Origin: Betaproteobacteria bacterium
GTDB taxonomy: Bacteria > Pseudomonadota > Gammaproteobacteria > Burkholderiales > Burkholderiaceae_C
Length of the DNA: 64,000 bases
Direction: 5' to 3'
NCBI GenBank assembly: GCA_009921265.1
Contig: RFYV01000008.1
Coordinates: forward strand, 1-64,000
Part shown: piece after piece, positions 36,434 through 45,317 of the stretch
Numbering within the stretch: position 1 is the stretch's first letter
How the letters are laid out: each line of letters begins with the position of its first letter
Translations under genes and position numbers: made by a program
The notes under the pieces: model-generated
Seen by the model: only the letters and a program-made list of their open reading frames with translations
What the model was told of the DNA's origin: nothing
Database searches by the model: none

Positions 36434-37598
36434 TCTCTCCCGCGCCGATTTAACACACGGCGAAACATCCGCATTGCGCGATAAGTGGTCGGCATGGTTC
36501 GATCAATTGTTGACGCATCCCAAAATCTATCGCTGGGCATTGTCAAATCCTTTGACTCGGTGGTTGACTCAATACAGAACGCGACAAGTTTTTGATTTGA
36601 TGGCGGGATTTGTTCATACGCAAGTGTTGTTAGCCTGCGTGCGATTAAAAATATTCGAGATGGTGATGCAATCGCCCAAAACATTGCAAGAGTTGTCCGT
36701 GTTGACGCGTGTTCCTGCAGCTGGTTTGCAACGATTGATTCAGTCTGCCGTTACTTTGCGTTTACTAGAACATCGCGGCGAGTATCGGTTTGGATTGGGA
36801 TCCTTGGGCGCGCCCATTGTGAGCCATCCAGGAATACAAGCGATGATTGAGCATAACCATTTACTGTATCAAGATTTGTTAGACCCTGTTGCCATCTTGC
36901 ACGATCAATGGAATGGTGAGATGAGCGGGTACTGGCCTTATGCGCAAAATAAAAACTCGCCATCTGCTATGGATCACCAAGCGCAGGCCTTTGCACGCTA
37001 TTCAGAATTAATGGCGGCTTCACAAACATTTGTGATTGAAGAAATTCTTTCTTCCTATTCATTTAAAGATCACCGCGTGGTGCTTGATGTGGGCGGTGGT
37101 CAAGGTCGCTTCATGGGTGCGTTGGCCAAACGGTATTTGCATTTGCAGTTGAACTTATTTGATTTGCCTGATGTGTGCCGTGTGAGTACACAAATTGCTA
37201 ACAGTCAGGGACTCGCAAGCCGTATTCGTGTGTGTCCTGGTGACTTCACACGGGACGCATTGCCCCAAGGTGCAGATGTGGTGACGCTGGTTCGTATTGC
37301 GCACGATCATTGTGATGCGGTGGTGTTGTCCTTGCTCAAATCTATTTTTGAAAGTCTGCCCGCTGGAGGTACCTTGCTTCTTGCAGAGCCGATGGCTAAT
37401 GAACCCGGTGAAAAGCCCGAGGGTGACGCCTATTTTCATTTTTATCTCTTAGCCATGGGTTCAGGTCGTCTGCGTACCCCCATGGAGTTGATGCAATTGA
37501 TGAGCGAGGCGGGCTTCACTCATTTAGAGGCAGTCCCCAACGCCATGCCCGTGCACGCACGGATTTTGGTGGGACGCAAATCTAAGTATTTTCCCTAA
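36420..37598 (+). CDS. crtF: hydroxyneurosporene/demethylspheroidene O-methyltransferase
   Basis: SAM-dependent methylation of the 1-hydroxy carotenoid to the methoxy form in the spheroidene pathway. 392 residues from ATG 36420 (MRHLDLSRADLTHGETSALR), overlapping crtE; the ORF extends upstream to 36300 inside crtE without support. An N-terminal winged-helix dimerisation region (about 60-125) precedes the SAM fold with LDVGGGQGRFM near 222 and the plant-O-methyltransferase-like LVRIAHDHCD and LLLAEPM. It lies between crtE and the bchC promoter. Confidence 0.93.
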   Translation: MRHLDLSRADLTHGETSALRDKWSAWFDQLLTHPKIYRWALSNPLTRWLTQYRTRQVFDLMAGFVHTQVLLACVRLKIFEMVMQSPKTLQELSVLTRVPAAGLQRLIQSAVTLRLLEHRGEYRFGLGSLGAPIVSHPGIQAMIEHNHLLYQDLLDPVAILHDQWNGEMSGYWPYAQNKNSPSAMDHQAQAFARYSELMAASQTFVIEEILSSYSFKDHRVVLDVGGGQGRFMGALAKRYLHLQLNLFDLPDVCRVSTQIANSQGLASRIRVCPGDFTRDALPQGADVVTLVRIAHDHCDAVVLSLLKSIFESLPAGGTLLLAEPMANEPGEKPEGDAYFHFYLLAMGSGRLRTPMELMQLMSEAGFTHLEAVPNAMPVHARILVGRKSKYFP

Positions 37599-37613
37599 TT
37601 TTCGAAACGAATA

Positions 37614-37631
37614 TGTAAATATAAATTGACA
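37614..37631. promoter_or_regulatory. PpsR/CrtJ operator 1 (bchC)
   Basis: TGTAAATATAAATTGACA fits TGT-N12-ACA exactly, 16 bases after the crtF stop. It contains TTGACA, a possible -35 element. Confidence 0.8.
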
Positions 37632-37639
37632 CAATTGTT

Positions 37640-37657
37640 TGTAAGATAAAAAATACA
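37640..37657. promoter_or_regulatory. PpsR/CrtJ operator 2 (bchC)
   Basis: TGTAAGATAAAAAATACA is an exact TGT-N12-ACA site, 8 bp after operator 1 and only 4 bp before the bchC ATG. It displaces any Shine-Dalgarno sequence. The bchC promoter is a classical PpsR/CrtJ target in Rhodobacter. Confidence 0.8.
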
Positions 37658-37661
37658 CATC

Positions 37662-38615
37662 ATGAACGCACAAGCCATTGTTTTTAAAAGTCCCCAGCAA
37701 CTCGCCGTTGAGGAATTGAATTTGCCAAAGGTGGGTGATGAGGATATTCAGATCGAGGTGGAGTACAGCGGGATCAGCACAGGCACCGAGCGCTTGCTGT
37801 GGGATGGCAGTATGCCCCCTTTCCCTGGTATGGGCTATCCGCTAGTTCCTGGCTATGAAACCGTAGGACGTGTAGTGCAAGCGGGATCCAAATCAAAAAT
37901 AGACATCGGCCAGCGTGTTTTTGTACCTGGAGCCAATTGTTTTGAAGGTGTCCGCAGTTTGTTTGGTGCTTCAGCTTCACATTTGGTCACCAACCATTCG
38001 CGTGTGATGCCAGTGGACGAATCTTTGGGCGCACAAGCGGTGTTGTTGGCTTTAGCCGCGACGGCCTATCACGCGGTTTCAATGGGCGGCAAAAGAGAAA
38101 AAATCATTGCACCTGATTTAATCATTGGTCACGGCATCATGGGTCGTTTACTTGCGCGCATGACAGTGGTGGCAGGCGAACCTGCACCGACTGTTTGGGA
38201 AACGCAAGCCGCACGACGCACGGGTGCACAAGGCTATCAAGTGGTTCATCCCAATGAAGACAATCGCCGTGATTACCAAGCAATCTATGACGTCAGTGGC
38301 GATGCGAGTCTTTTGAATCAATTAATTTTGCGATTGAAACCAGGTGGCGAAATTGTGCTTGCTGGTTTTTATAAAGAAAAATTATCTTTTGACTATGCGC
38401 CCGCTTTTATGCGTGAAGCGCAAATACGCACCGCTGCCGAGTGGAAGAGGCCCGATTTGCTAGCGGTCACCGAATTGGTCAATACGGGAATGCTTTCATT
38501 GAATGATTTGATCACGCATCAAGAAAAACCTTCGCAAGCCAAATCGGCTTATGAAGTGGCTTTCGGTGATGCACTTTGTTTGAAGATGGTTTTGGATTGG
38601 AGTGCAAACGCATGA
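37662..38615 (+). CDS. bchC: bacteriochlorophyllide a dehydrogenase
   Basis: Oxidises 3-hydroxyethyl-bacteriochlorophyllide to the 3-acetyl form, late in bacteriochlorophyll a synthesis. 317 residues of the medium-chain dehydrogenase fold: catalytic-domain YSGISTGTERLLWDGSMPPFPGMGYPLVPGYETVG, nucleotide-binding LIIGHGIMGRLLAR near 160-175. There is no ribosome-binding site because an operator abuts the ATG. It heads bchCXYZ-puf; its stop overlaps bchX (ATGA). Confidence 0.95.
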   Translation: MNAQAIVFKSPQQLAVEELNLPKVGDEDIQIEVEYSGISTGTERLLWDGSMPPFPGMGYPLVPGYETVGRVVQAGSKSKIDIGQRVFVPGANCFEGVRSLFGASASHLVTNHSRVMPVDESLGAQAVLLALAATAYHAVSMGGKREKIIAPDLIIGHGIMGRLLARMTVVAGEPAPTVWETQAARRTGAQGYQVVHPNEDNRRDYQAIYDVSGDASLLNQLILRLKPGGEIVLAGFYKEKLSFDYAPAFMREAQIRTAAEWKRPDLLAVTELVNTGMLSLNDLITHQEKPSQAKSAYEVAFGDALCLKMVLDWSANA

Positions 38616-39622
38616 CGCAACTTAATGATGGAAAAAGTCAACCGATTCAATTTGTAGAGCGCCTTCGCAAAGAGGCTGCTGTGGAAAGCGATCCTGTTCA
38701 CACAGGTAAGCCAACCAAAGAAACGCAAATCATTGCGATTTACGGCAAAGGTGGAATTGGAAAAAGTTTTACGCTTGCAAACCTCAGTTACATGATGGCT
38801 CAACAAGGTAAAAAAGTTTTGTTGATTGGTTGTGATCCCAAGAGTGACACCACAAGTTTGTTGTTTGGCGGCAAAGCATGTCCAACAATTATTGAAACTT
38901 CTTCGCGCATGAAGTTGGCGGGGCAAGCCGTCAGTATCAGCGATGTGTGCTTCAAGCGTGATGGTGTTTATGCGATGGAGCTCGGTGGCCCCGAAGTGGG
39001 ACGCGGATGCGGCGGTCGAGGCATTATTCATGGGTTTGAAACGCTAGAGAAATTGGGCTTTCACGATTGGGGTTTTGATTTCGTGTTACTCGATTTTTTA
39101 GGCGATGTGGTGTGCGGTGGTTTTGGATTGCCGATTGCTCGCGACATGTGTCAAAAAGTGATTGTGGTGGCCAGTAACGATTTGCAATCACTGTATGTGG
39201 CCAACAATGTCTGTTCTGCGGTTGAATATTTCCGTAAACTCGGCGGCAATGTCGGTGTTGCTGGAATGGTGATTAATAAAGATGACGGCACGGGTGAAGC
39301 GAATGCGTTTGCAACCAATGCAGGTATTCCTGTTTTAGCTGCCATTCCTGCGGATGAAGATATTCGGCGCAAAAGTGCAAGCTATGAAATTATTGGAATT
39401 CCTGGAACCCAATGGGGACCGTTGTTTGAACAGTTGGCAACTAATGTGGGTATAGCGCCACCTGTGAGACCCAAGCCACAAACACAAGATGAGTTGCTTG
39501 GATTGTTCAGTGCCGATACGGTGGGACGCAATGTGGTGCTTGAGCCTGCAACGACCTTTGACATGATGGGTCGTCATGATTTGGTCAAGCCAAGTCTTGA
39601 AGTGATTTACGACGAGGCATAA
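38612..39622 (+). CDS. bchX: chlorophyllide a reductase, Fe protein subunit X
   Basis: The ATP-dependent, NifH-like electron donor of chlorophyllide reductase, reducing ring B. From ATG 38612 (ATGA overlap with bchC) 336 residues. P-loop [19 protein letters not shown] near 43, switch region [13 protein letters not shown] and cluster cysteine block GPEVGRGCGGRGII. The start at 38576 lies inside bchC and is not used. It acts with BchYZ. Confidence 0.96.
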   Translation: MTQLNDGKSQPIQFVERLRKEAAVESDPVHTGKPTKETQIIAIYGKGGIGKSFTLANLSYMMAQQGKKVLLIGCDPKSDTTSLLFGGKACPTIIETSSRMKLAGQAVSISDVCFKRDGVYAMELGGPEVGRGCGGRGIIHGFETLEKLGFHDWGFDFVLLDFLGDVVCGGFGLPIARDMCQKVIVVASNDLQSLYVANNVCSAVEYFRKLGGNVGVAGMVINKDDGTGEANAFATNAGIPVLAAIPADEDIRRKSASYEIIGIPGTQWGPLFEQLATNVGIAPPVRPKPQTQDELLGLFSADTVGRNVVLEPATTFDMMGRHDLVKPSLEVIYDEA

Positions 39623-39625
39623 AAA

Positions 39626-41179
39626 ATGGCTAAAACCATTCCAATTACACCCATTGCTAAAGAGGTTGTGCACACAACCGCTTTAGAGGGCGATGGCATG
39701 GGTTGTCATGCAGGTGGTGAAGCGATGATGGCCGCCGCCAAGCAGGCGGGGAAGTCAGAAATTTTGCAGCAATACTCACAAGACTATCCGCGTAACGAAT
39801 CTGCGGGTCCACATGATCAACCACAAAGTATGTGTCCTGCATTTGGATCCTTGCGTGTGGGTTTGCGCATGCGTCGCACATCAACGATTCTTTCAGGTTC
39901 TGCATGTTGTGTTTATGGTTTAACTTTTACATCGCATTTTTATGGCGCACGTCGAACTGTTGGTTATGTGCCTTTTAATTCTGAAACCTTAGTGACTGGT
40001 AAGCTATTTGAAGATATTCGCGAAGCTGTACACGAGCAAGCCGATCCTTCAAAATTAGACGCGATTGTGATTATCAATTTGTGTGTGCCCACTGCCAGTG
40101 GTGTGCCATTGCAATTGTTGCCCAAAGAAATCAATGGAGTGCGCATCATCGGTATTGATGTACCAGGCTTTGGTGTGCCAACTCACGCAGAAGCAAAAGA
40201 TGTTTTGTCTGGCGCCATGCTTCGTTATGCCAGACAAGAAATTCTTGCGGGTCCCGTGCAGGCGCCACGCGGTGGAAGAAATCAATTGCCCACTGTTGCG
40301 TTGTTAGGTGAAATGTTTCCTGCAGATCCCATGGGTATTGCGCAAATGTTGGCTCCGATGGGGCTTGCTGCTGGACCCGTTGTGCCCACACGCGAATGGC
40401 GTGAGTTGTATGCTGCATTAGACTGCATAACAGTCGCTGCAATTCATCCGTTTTATACAGCTACAGTGCGTGAATTTCAGGCCGCAGGTCGATCCATTGT
40501 GGGCTCCGCGCCAGTGGGTGTTGAAGGCACGAATGATTGGTTGCAAGCGATTGGTCAAGCAAGTGGTGTTGCACAAGAAAAAATTGATGCAGCTCGCAAT
40601 CAAACCTTGGGTGCGATGCGTGGCATTTTGAGTGCAAAGCCCATCAAAGGTCGCATCACATTAAGTGGTTACGAAGGTTCCGAGTTATTGGTGGGTCGCT
40701 TGTTGGTTGAATGTGGTGCCGACCTTCGCTATGTGGGTTCTGCATGTCCCGCAACGCCTTGGAATAAACACGACGCTGAGTGGTTGCAATCGAAAGGTGT
40801 ACAGGTGCAATTTCGTGCGTCTCTTGAGCAAGATTTGCAAGCGGTTCATGAATATAAACCACAGTTGGCGATTGGCACAACGCCCGTGGTTCAAAAAGCA
40901 AAAGAAGCGAGTATTCCGAGTTTGTACTTCACCAATTTAATTTCTGCTCGACCCTTGATGGGAATTGCAGGTGCGGGATCTTTGATTCAAGTGGTGCAAG
41001 CCGCCATTGGAAATCAAAGTCGCTTTAATCAAATGAAAGATTTTTTTGGTGAAACAGGAATGGGCTACGCCAGCGGTGTATGGCAAGGCGTACCGGTTGA
41101 TCGACCTGAATTCAAAGCAGAAACCAAGCGGCAACTCGAGCGTGCAAAAAAGAAACGCAAAGCAGAGGAGATGGGCTGA
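39626..41179 (+). CDS. bchY: chlorophyllide a reductase subunit Y
   Basis: NifD-like subunit of the chlorophyllide reductase catalytic component. 517 residues. Cluster-ligand cysteines lie in [25 protein letters not shown] and [10 protein letters not shown] near residues 25, 70 and 92. [16 protein letters not shown] and [18 protein letters not shown] are family blocks. The C-terminus is very basic. It sits 3 bases after bchX; its stop overlaps the bchZ start (TGATG). Confidence 0.96.
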   Translation: MAKTIPITPIAKEVVHTTALEGDGMGCHAGGEAMMAAAKQAGKSEILQQYSQDYPRNESAGPHDQPQSMCPAFGSLRVGLRMRRTSTILSGSACCVYGLTFTSHFYGARRTVGYVPFNSETLVTGKLFEDIREAVHEQADPSKLDAIVIINLCVPTASGVPLQLLPKEINGVRIIGIDVPGFGVPTHAEAKDVLSGAMLRYARQEILAGPVQAPRGGRNQLPTVALLGEMFPADPMGIAQMLAPMGLAAGPVVPTREWRELYAALDCITVAAIHPFYTATVREFQAAGRSIVGSAPVGVEGTNDWLQAIGQASGVAQEKIDAARNQTLGAMRGILSAKPIKGRITLSGYEGSELLVGRLLVECGADLRYVGSACPATPWNKHDAEWLQSKGVQVQFRASLEQDLQAVHEYKPQLAIGTTPVVQKAKEASIPSLYFTNLISARPLMGIAGAGSLIQVVQAAIGNQSRFNQMKDFFGETGMGYASGVWQGVPVDRPEFKAETKRQLERAKKKRKAEEMG

Positions 41180-42660
41180 TGCTAGTACTTGATCACGATC
41201 GTGCAGGCGGTTATTGGGGCGCTGTATATGTATTTACAGCGATTAAAGGTTTGCAAGTGGTTATTGATGGACCTGTGGGTTGTGAAAATTTACCCGTGAC
41301 ATCGGTGTTGCATTACACCGATGCATTGCCGCCTCATGAATTACCCATCGTGGTGACGGGCTTGGCGGAAGAGCAATTGGGGCGTGAAGGTACAGAGGGT
41401 GCTATGAAGCGTGCGCATGCAACCTTGGATCCTGATTTGCCTTCAGTGGTGGTTACTGGATCGATTGCTGAAATGATCGGTGGTGGCGTGACGCCTGAAG
41501 GAACAGGCATTCAACGATTTTTACCACGCACGATTGATGAAGACCAATGGCAATGCGCCAATCGTGCCATGTATTGGTTGTGGTCTGAATATGGCTTGAA
41601 GAAAGTGCCTGCACGCAAACCGTTTAGCGAGAGACCTGCGGTCGAGCGACCACGCGTGAACATCATTGGTCCTTGTTATGGCACCTTCAATTCACCCAGT
41701 GATCTTGCAGAAATCAAACGATTGGTGCAGGGCATTGGCGCTGAAGTGAATATGACGTTTCCACTTGGCAGTCATTTGGCCGACGTGTCGCGTTTGGTAG
41801 AAGCAGATGTGAATATTTGTATGTATCGTGAATTTGGTCGTATGTTGTGCGAAGCACTGGAGAGACCTTATTTGCAAGCTCCGATTGGTTTGCATAGCAC
41901 TACGATTTTTTTGAGAAAACTCGGCGAGTTGTTGAACTTGGATCCCGAGCCATTCATTGAAAGAGAAAGACACACCACACTTAAACCTTTATGGGATTTG
42001 TGGCGCTCGGTGACGCAAGACTTTTTTTCAACCGCAAGTTTTGCCGTGGTGGCAGGCGAAACCTATGCGCGTGGTTTAAAACATTTTTTAGAAACAGAAA
42101 TGGGTTTGCCATGTAAGTTTAGTGTGTCGCGAACAGCGGGCACCAAAACAGACAATCAAGCGGTGCGGACGATGTGTCATCAGCAAACGCCATTGATTAT
42201 GTTTGGTAGTTATAACGAACGCATGTATCTTGCTGAAATGAGTGGTGGCTCGCCGATGAGAGCTACTTTTATTCCTGCATCATTTCCTGGAGCTGTGATT
42301 CGTCGCCACACAGGTACGCCATTCATGGGTTACAGCGGTGCAACATATCTCATTCAAGAAGTCTGCAATGCATTGTTTGACGCCTTGTTTCATATTCTTC
42401 CCTTGGGTACGGATATGGATAAGGTTGAGGCCACACACGCGCGAGGTGTTGTAACGCCCAATGCATCGTGGCATGACGATGCGCAGAGTTTGTTGCGGGA
42501 TTTAGTTCAGAACCAGCCTGTGTTGGTTCAAATATCAGCGGCCAAACGTTTGCGTGATTTGTCTGAAAAATTAATGCGCGAATCAGGGCAACATTTGGTT
42601 CAAGTCGATCATGTTCAAGTCGCGGCCAAAGAGTTGGCGATGGGAGCCGTAACCGCATGA
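41179..42660 (+). CDS. bchZ: chlorophyllide a reductase subunit Z
   Basis: NifK-like partner of BchY. 493 residues. The N-terminal [35 protein letters not shown] supplies a cluster cysteine, and [20 protein letters not shown] and [14 protein letters not shown]-type blocks are clear. The C-terminal ~60 residues are helical. It is the last of bchCXYZ and is followed by a 133-base structured spacer and the puf genes, so puf transcription may partly come from the bchC promoter, the Rhodobacter-type superoperon. Confidence 0.96.
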   Translation: MLVLDHDRAGGYWGAVYVFTAIKGLQVVIDGPVGCENLPVTSVLHYTDALPPHELPIVVTGLAEEQLGREGTEGAMKRAHATLDPDLPSVVVTGSIAEMIGGGVTPEGTGIQRFLPRTIDEDQWQCANRAMYWLWSEYGLKKVPARKPFSERPAVERPRVNIIGPCYGTFNSPSDLAEIKRLVQGIGAEVNMTFPLGSHLADVSRLVEADVNICMYREFGRMLCEALERPYLQAPIGLHSTTIFLRKLGELLNLDPEPFIERERHTTLKPLWDLWRSVTQDFFSTASFAVVAGETYARGLKHFLETEMGLPCKFSVSRTAGTKTDNQAVRTMCHQQTPLIMFGSYNERMYLAEMSGGSPMRATFIPASFPGAVIRRHTGTPFMGYSGATYLIQEVCNALFDALFHILPLGTDMDKVEATHARGVVTPNASWHDDAQSLLRDLVQNQPVLVQISAAKRLRDLSEKLMRESGQHLVQVDHVQVAAKELAMGAVTA

Positions 42661-42674
42661 AAGCAAACCCTATC

Positions 42675-42700
42675 TTTGCAAAAAAATGTTTTTTTGCAAA
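42675..42700. repeat. perfect 12-bp inverted repeat upstream of pufB
   Basis: The left arm TTTGCAAAAAAA (42675-42686) and right arm TTTTTTTGCAAA (42689-42700) are separated by only TG. As RNA it would form a weak A/U hairpin. As DNA it is a symmetrical site that could bind a dimeric regulator. It lies 15 bases after the bchZ stop and is not of the PpsR type. Confidence 0.6.
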
Positions 42701-42720
42701 TCAAGAATGTCGTGGCGAAG

Positions 42721-42773
42721 TGCTGCGGCTACTCAAGTTGCGCGGGTTGGGCGCAGCAATGGCCGAAAGGCCA
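42721..42773 (+). promoter_or_regulatory. structured puf leader (two hairpins)
   Basis: TGCTGCG (42721-42727) pairs with CGCAGCA (42752-42758). Next, TGGCC-GAAA-GGCCA (42760-42773) forms a GNRA-capped hairpin just 7 bases before the pufB Shine-Dalgarno AAGGAG (42780-42785). Such hairpins can set mRNA stability or ribosome access. No pufQ gene occupies this place, where many alphaproteobacteria have one. Confidence 0.55.
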
Positions 42774-42793
42774 ATTTGTAAAGGAGCAGTCTT

Positions 42794-42937
42794 ATGTCAC
42801 AGCGGACATCTATATCCGGTTTGACGGACGAAGAGGCTCAGGAATTCCATGCGTTCTGGATTCAAGGAACTGTGGCTTTCACGGCAGTAGCCGTGATAGC
42901 ACACGTCTTGGTCTGGGCCTGGCGTCCCTGGTTTTAA
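42794..42937 (+). CDS. pufB: LH1 antenna beta polypeptide
   Basis: 47 residues, found by reading the sequence directly. AAGGAG precedes the ATG by 8 bases. The N-terminal [18 protein letters not shown] is the typical cytoplasmic segment, and one helix ends [13 protein letters not shown], with the bacteriochlorophyll-ligand His and the WxWRPW motif diagnostic of LH1 beta chains. It pairs with PufA in the ring around the reaction centre. A 74-codon ORF separates it from pufA instead of the usual direct pufBA order. Confidence 0.95.
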   Translation: MSQRTSISGLTDEEAQEFHAFWIQGTVAFTAVAVIAHVLVWAWRPWF

Positions 42938-42970
42938 TTCCGTTTTCTTTCATTTGATGGAGTAACAACC

Positions 42971-43195
42971 ATGTCTAATGCCAGTGAATACGATCATCAC
43001 ACTCAAATAGTTGATGAATCCCAAACTTTTGGAATTATTTTTGCACTCGGTTTTATGGTTTTTTTCTTATTTGCCTTCATTGCATCAATGCTAGGTATTA
43101 ATTGGAGAAACTATTTGCCAGGTGCCGAAAGTGCCAAAGGTTTAATTGCTGGCGTGAATGCAGCTGTTTACACCTTCATGTCACACATCACTTAG
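42971..43195 (+). CDS. unassigned single-span membrane protein between pufB and pufA
   Basis: 74 residues, with GGAG 8 bases before the ATG and a 10-base gap to pufA, so it is almost surely translated. An acidic/His-rich N-terminus (MSNASEYDHHTQIVDESQTF) precedes one helix (about 21-42, GIIFALGFMVFFLFAFIASMLG) and a C-terminal amphipathic part (NWRNYLPGAESAKGLIAGVNAAVYTFMSHIT). It is not PufB, PufA, PufQ or PufX by sequence: there is no AH-x-L-x-W antenna motif. Position and topology suggest an LH1-reaction centre accessory or assembly subunit; this is inference. Confidence 0.8.
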   Translation: MSNASEYDHHTQIVDESQTFGIIFALGFMVFFLFAFIASMLGINWRNYLPGAESAKGLIAGVNAAVYTFMSHIT

Positions 43196-43205
43196 GAGAA
43201 AAAAT

Positions 43206-43406
43206 ATGTGGCGCATTTGGAAACTGTACGACCCTTTGAGGGCGATGGTCGTTCAAGGCATTTTCTTGTTCGGGCTGGCTGCAATGATTCATCTGATCTT
43301 GCTCAGCACCAACAAGTTCAATTGGCTCGACGGCGCGAAAAAATCAGGTGCAACATCGGCGCAAAACGCACCGATGCCATCACCTGTACCTCAAGTCAAG
43401 TCTTAA
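43206..43406 (+). CDS. pufA: LH1 antenna alpha polypeptide
   Basis: 66 residues from ATG 43206 (MWRIWKLYDPLRAMVVQG), with AGGAG upstream. The helix contains the ligand His in AAMIHLILLSTNKFNWLDG, the hallmark of LH1 alpha chains. A Ser/Pro/Ala-rich C-terminal tail follows. A stable hairpin with T-run lies between it and pufL, as expected for higher expression of antenna than reaction centre. Confidence 0.95.
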   Translation: MWRIWKLYDPLRAMVVQGIFLFGLAAMIHLILLSTNKFNWLDGAKKSGATSAQNAPMPSPVPQVKS

Positions 43407-43423
43407 AAACTTTTCTTTGGTAT

Positions 43424-43465
43424 CAGATGGAGGTTCATGCCATGCAAGAGCTTCCATCTGTTTTT
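43424..43465 (+). terminator. pufA–pufL intercistronic hairpin
   Basis: CAGATGGAGGTTC (43424-43436) pairs with GAGCTTCCATCTG (43448-43460) over an 11-base loop, with two G·U pairs, followed by TTTTT. It is the position where puf operons set antenna-to-reaction-centre stoichiometry by partial termination or mRNA protection. Confidence 0.8.
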
Positions 43466-43502
43466 AGTTATTTATGAATCCAAGTAAGTAGGGGACACGA
43501 TC

Positions 43503-44327
43503 ATGGCCATGCTCAGTTTTGAAAAGAAATACCGAGTCCGAGGTGGGACATTGGTGGGTGGTGATTTATTCGATTTTTGGGTTGGCCCATTCTTTGTTGG
43601 ATTTTTTGGTGTAACGACAATCTTTTTTTCATTTCTAGGTACAGCATTGATTTTGTGGGGAGCCTCACAAGGCCCAACCTGGAATGTTTGGCAAATCAGT
43701 ATTGCGCCGCCTGATTTATCCTACGGTTTGCGTATGGCACCGTTGCTTGAAGGCGGGTTGTGGCAATTGATTACTGTTTGTGCCTTAGGCGCTTTTGTCT
43801 CATGGATGATGCGCGAGATTGAAATTTGTAGAAAACTTGGCATGGGATACCACGTTCCATTTGCGTTTGGTGTGGCGATCTTTGCTTATTTCACATTAGT
43901 GGTGATTCGTCCTGTTTTATTAGGTGCATGGGGACATGGTTTCCCATACGGTATTTTTAGTCACTTGGATTGGGTATCGAATGTGGGATACCAATATTTA
44001 CATTTTCATTACAACCCAGCGCACATGATTGCGGTGAGTTTTTTCTTTGCTACGGTGTTTGCATTGTCCTTGCATGGTGGACTTGTTTTATCAGCGACTA
44101 ATCCGCCTGCGGGTGAAGTGGTGAAAACACCTGAACACGAAGATACATTTTTTAGAGATTCAATTGGCTACTCTATTGGAACATTGGGCATTCATCGACT
44201 CGGTTTGTTTTTAGCTCTTGCTGCTGTTTTATTCAGTGCCCTGTGCATTGTGATCAGTGGTCCATTTTGGACGCGCGGTTGGCCCGAATGGTGGGGTTGG
44301 TGGCTCAACATGCCTATTTGGAAATAA
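43503..44327 (+). CDS. pufL: photosynthetic reaction centre L subunit
   Basis: 274 residues with five transmembrane helices. The L subunit binds the active cofactor branch and Q_A-side partners. The N-terminus [25 protein letters not shown] is strongly conserved. [15 protein letters not shown] carries the special-pair His region, and [16 protein letters not shown] the non-haem Fe ligand region. AGGGG precedes the ATG. pufM begins 15 bases after. Confidence 0.97.
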   Translation: MAMLSFEKKYRVRGGTLVGGDLFDFWVGPFFVGFFGVTTIFFSFLGTALILWGASQGPTWNVWQISIAPPDLSYGLRMAPLLEGGLWQLITVCALGAFVSWMMREIEICRKLGMGYHVPFAFGVAIFAYFTLVVIRPVLLGAWGHGFPYGIFSHLDWVSNVGYQYLHFHYNPAHMIAVSFFFATVFALSLHGGLVLSATNPPAGEVVKTPEHEDTFFRDSIGYSIGTLGIHRLGLFLALAAVLFSALCIVISGPFWTRGWPEWWGWWLNMPIWK

Positions 44328-44342
44328 AGCGGGAGAATAACA

Positions 44343-45317
44343 ATGCAATATCAAAATATCTTCACAACGGTTCAAGCAGTTGGCCCTGTTCATCATGGGA
44401 TTGAACTCGGACACGGCAACAGTCCTCGCACTGGCGAGCCTTTGATTCAGTATTGGCTGGGTCGCATCGGTAATGCACAACTCGGACCGATTTATTTGGG
44501 CGGGTTGGGCATTGCATCGATCATGTGCTTTGTCATTGCCTTTGTCACCATTGGTATGAATATGCTGGCGTCGGTCAATTGGGATCCCATTCAATTTGTG
44601 AGACAACTTTTTTGGTTGGCATTGGAGCCGCCTGCGCCTGGATATGGCCTTAGTCTTCCACCCATGAATCAAGGGGGATGGTGGTTATTTACTGGTTTCT
44701 TTTTAACTGCATCATTATTTTTGTGGTGGGCTCGCATGTATCGACGTGCGCGTGAACTCGGACTTGGAACGCACATACCATGGGCTTTTGCTGCTGCTAT
44801 TTGGTTGTATTTGGTATTGGGTTTGTTTCGCCCGATATTAATGGGTTCATGGGGTGAGGCTGTTCCTTTTGGAATTTTCCCTCACTTGGATTGGACGGCT
44901 GCGTTTTCATTGCGTTACGGCAATCTTTTTTATAACCCGTTCCATGCCTTGTCGATTGCGTTCTTGTATGGAGCCACTTTGTTGTTTGCGATGCACGGTG
45001 CTACGATTTTGGCGGTGGGTCGTTACGGTGGCGAAAGAGAGATTGAACAAATTATCGATCGCGGAACTGCGTCAGAGCGCGCGGCCTTATTTTGGAGATG
45101 GACCATGGGCTTTAATGCAACGATGGAGTCGATTCATCGCTGGGCTTGGTGGTTTGCTGTGTTGTGTCCATTGGTGGGCGGCATCGGAATTTTATTAACA
45201 GGTACTGTGGTTGATAACTGGTATTTGTGGGCAGTCAAGCACGGTGTTGCACCGCCTTATCCAACTGTATTCCCTGAGGTCATCGATCCTGCAACATTGA
45301 CAGGAGCAAAGCCATGA
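44343..45317 (+). CDS. pufM: photosynthetic reaction centre M subunit
   Basis: 324 residues, five helices. [61 protein letters not shown] and [28 protein letters not shown] are the M-chain blocks, with the special-pair His in NPFHALS and Fe ligands toward [19 protein letters not shown] precedes the start. Its stop overlaps pufC (ATGA). Confidence 0.97.
   Translation: MQYQNIFTTVQAVGPVHHGIELGHGNSPRTGEPLIQYWLGRIGNAQLGPIYLGGLGIASIMCFVIAFVTIGMNMLASVNWDPIQFVRQLFWLALEPPAPGYGLSLPPMNQGGWWLFTGFFLTASLFLWWARMYRRARELGLGTHIPWAFAAAIWLYLVLGLFRPILMGSWGEAVPFGIFPHLDWTAAFSLRYGNLFYNPFHALSIAFLYGATLLFAMHGATILAVGRYGGEREIEQIIDRGTASERAALFWRWTMGFNATMESIHRWAWWFAVLCPLVGGIGILLTGTVVDNWYLWAVKHGVAPPYPTVFPEVIDPATLTGAKP

Noticed and set aside
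42661-42793. pufQ upstream of pufB
   Set aside because: No open frame with a ribosome-binding site and a PufQ-like helix exists in the spacer.
42676-42957. 93-codon ORF across the puf leader and pufB
   Set aside because: It is in a different frame from pufB, no ribosome-binding site, and its composition is explained by pufB and the leader structures.
43437-43477. Tiny ORF starting ATGCAAGAG in the pufA–pufL gap
   Set aside because: It is the loop and 3' arm of the intercistronic hairpin; no ribosome-binding site and only 11 codons.
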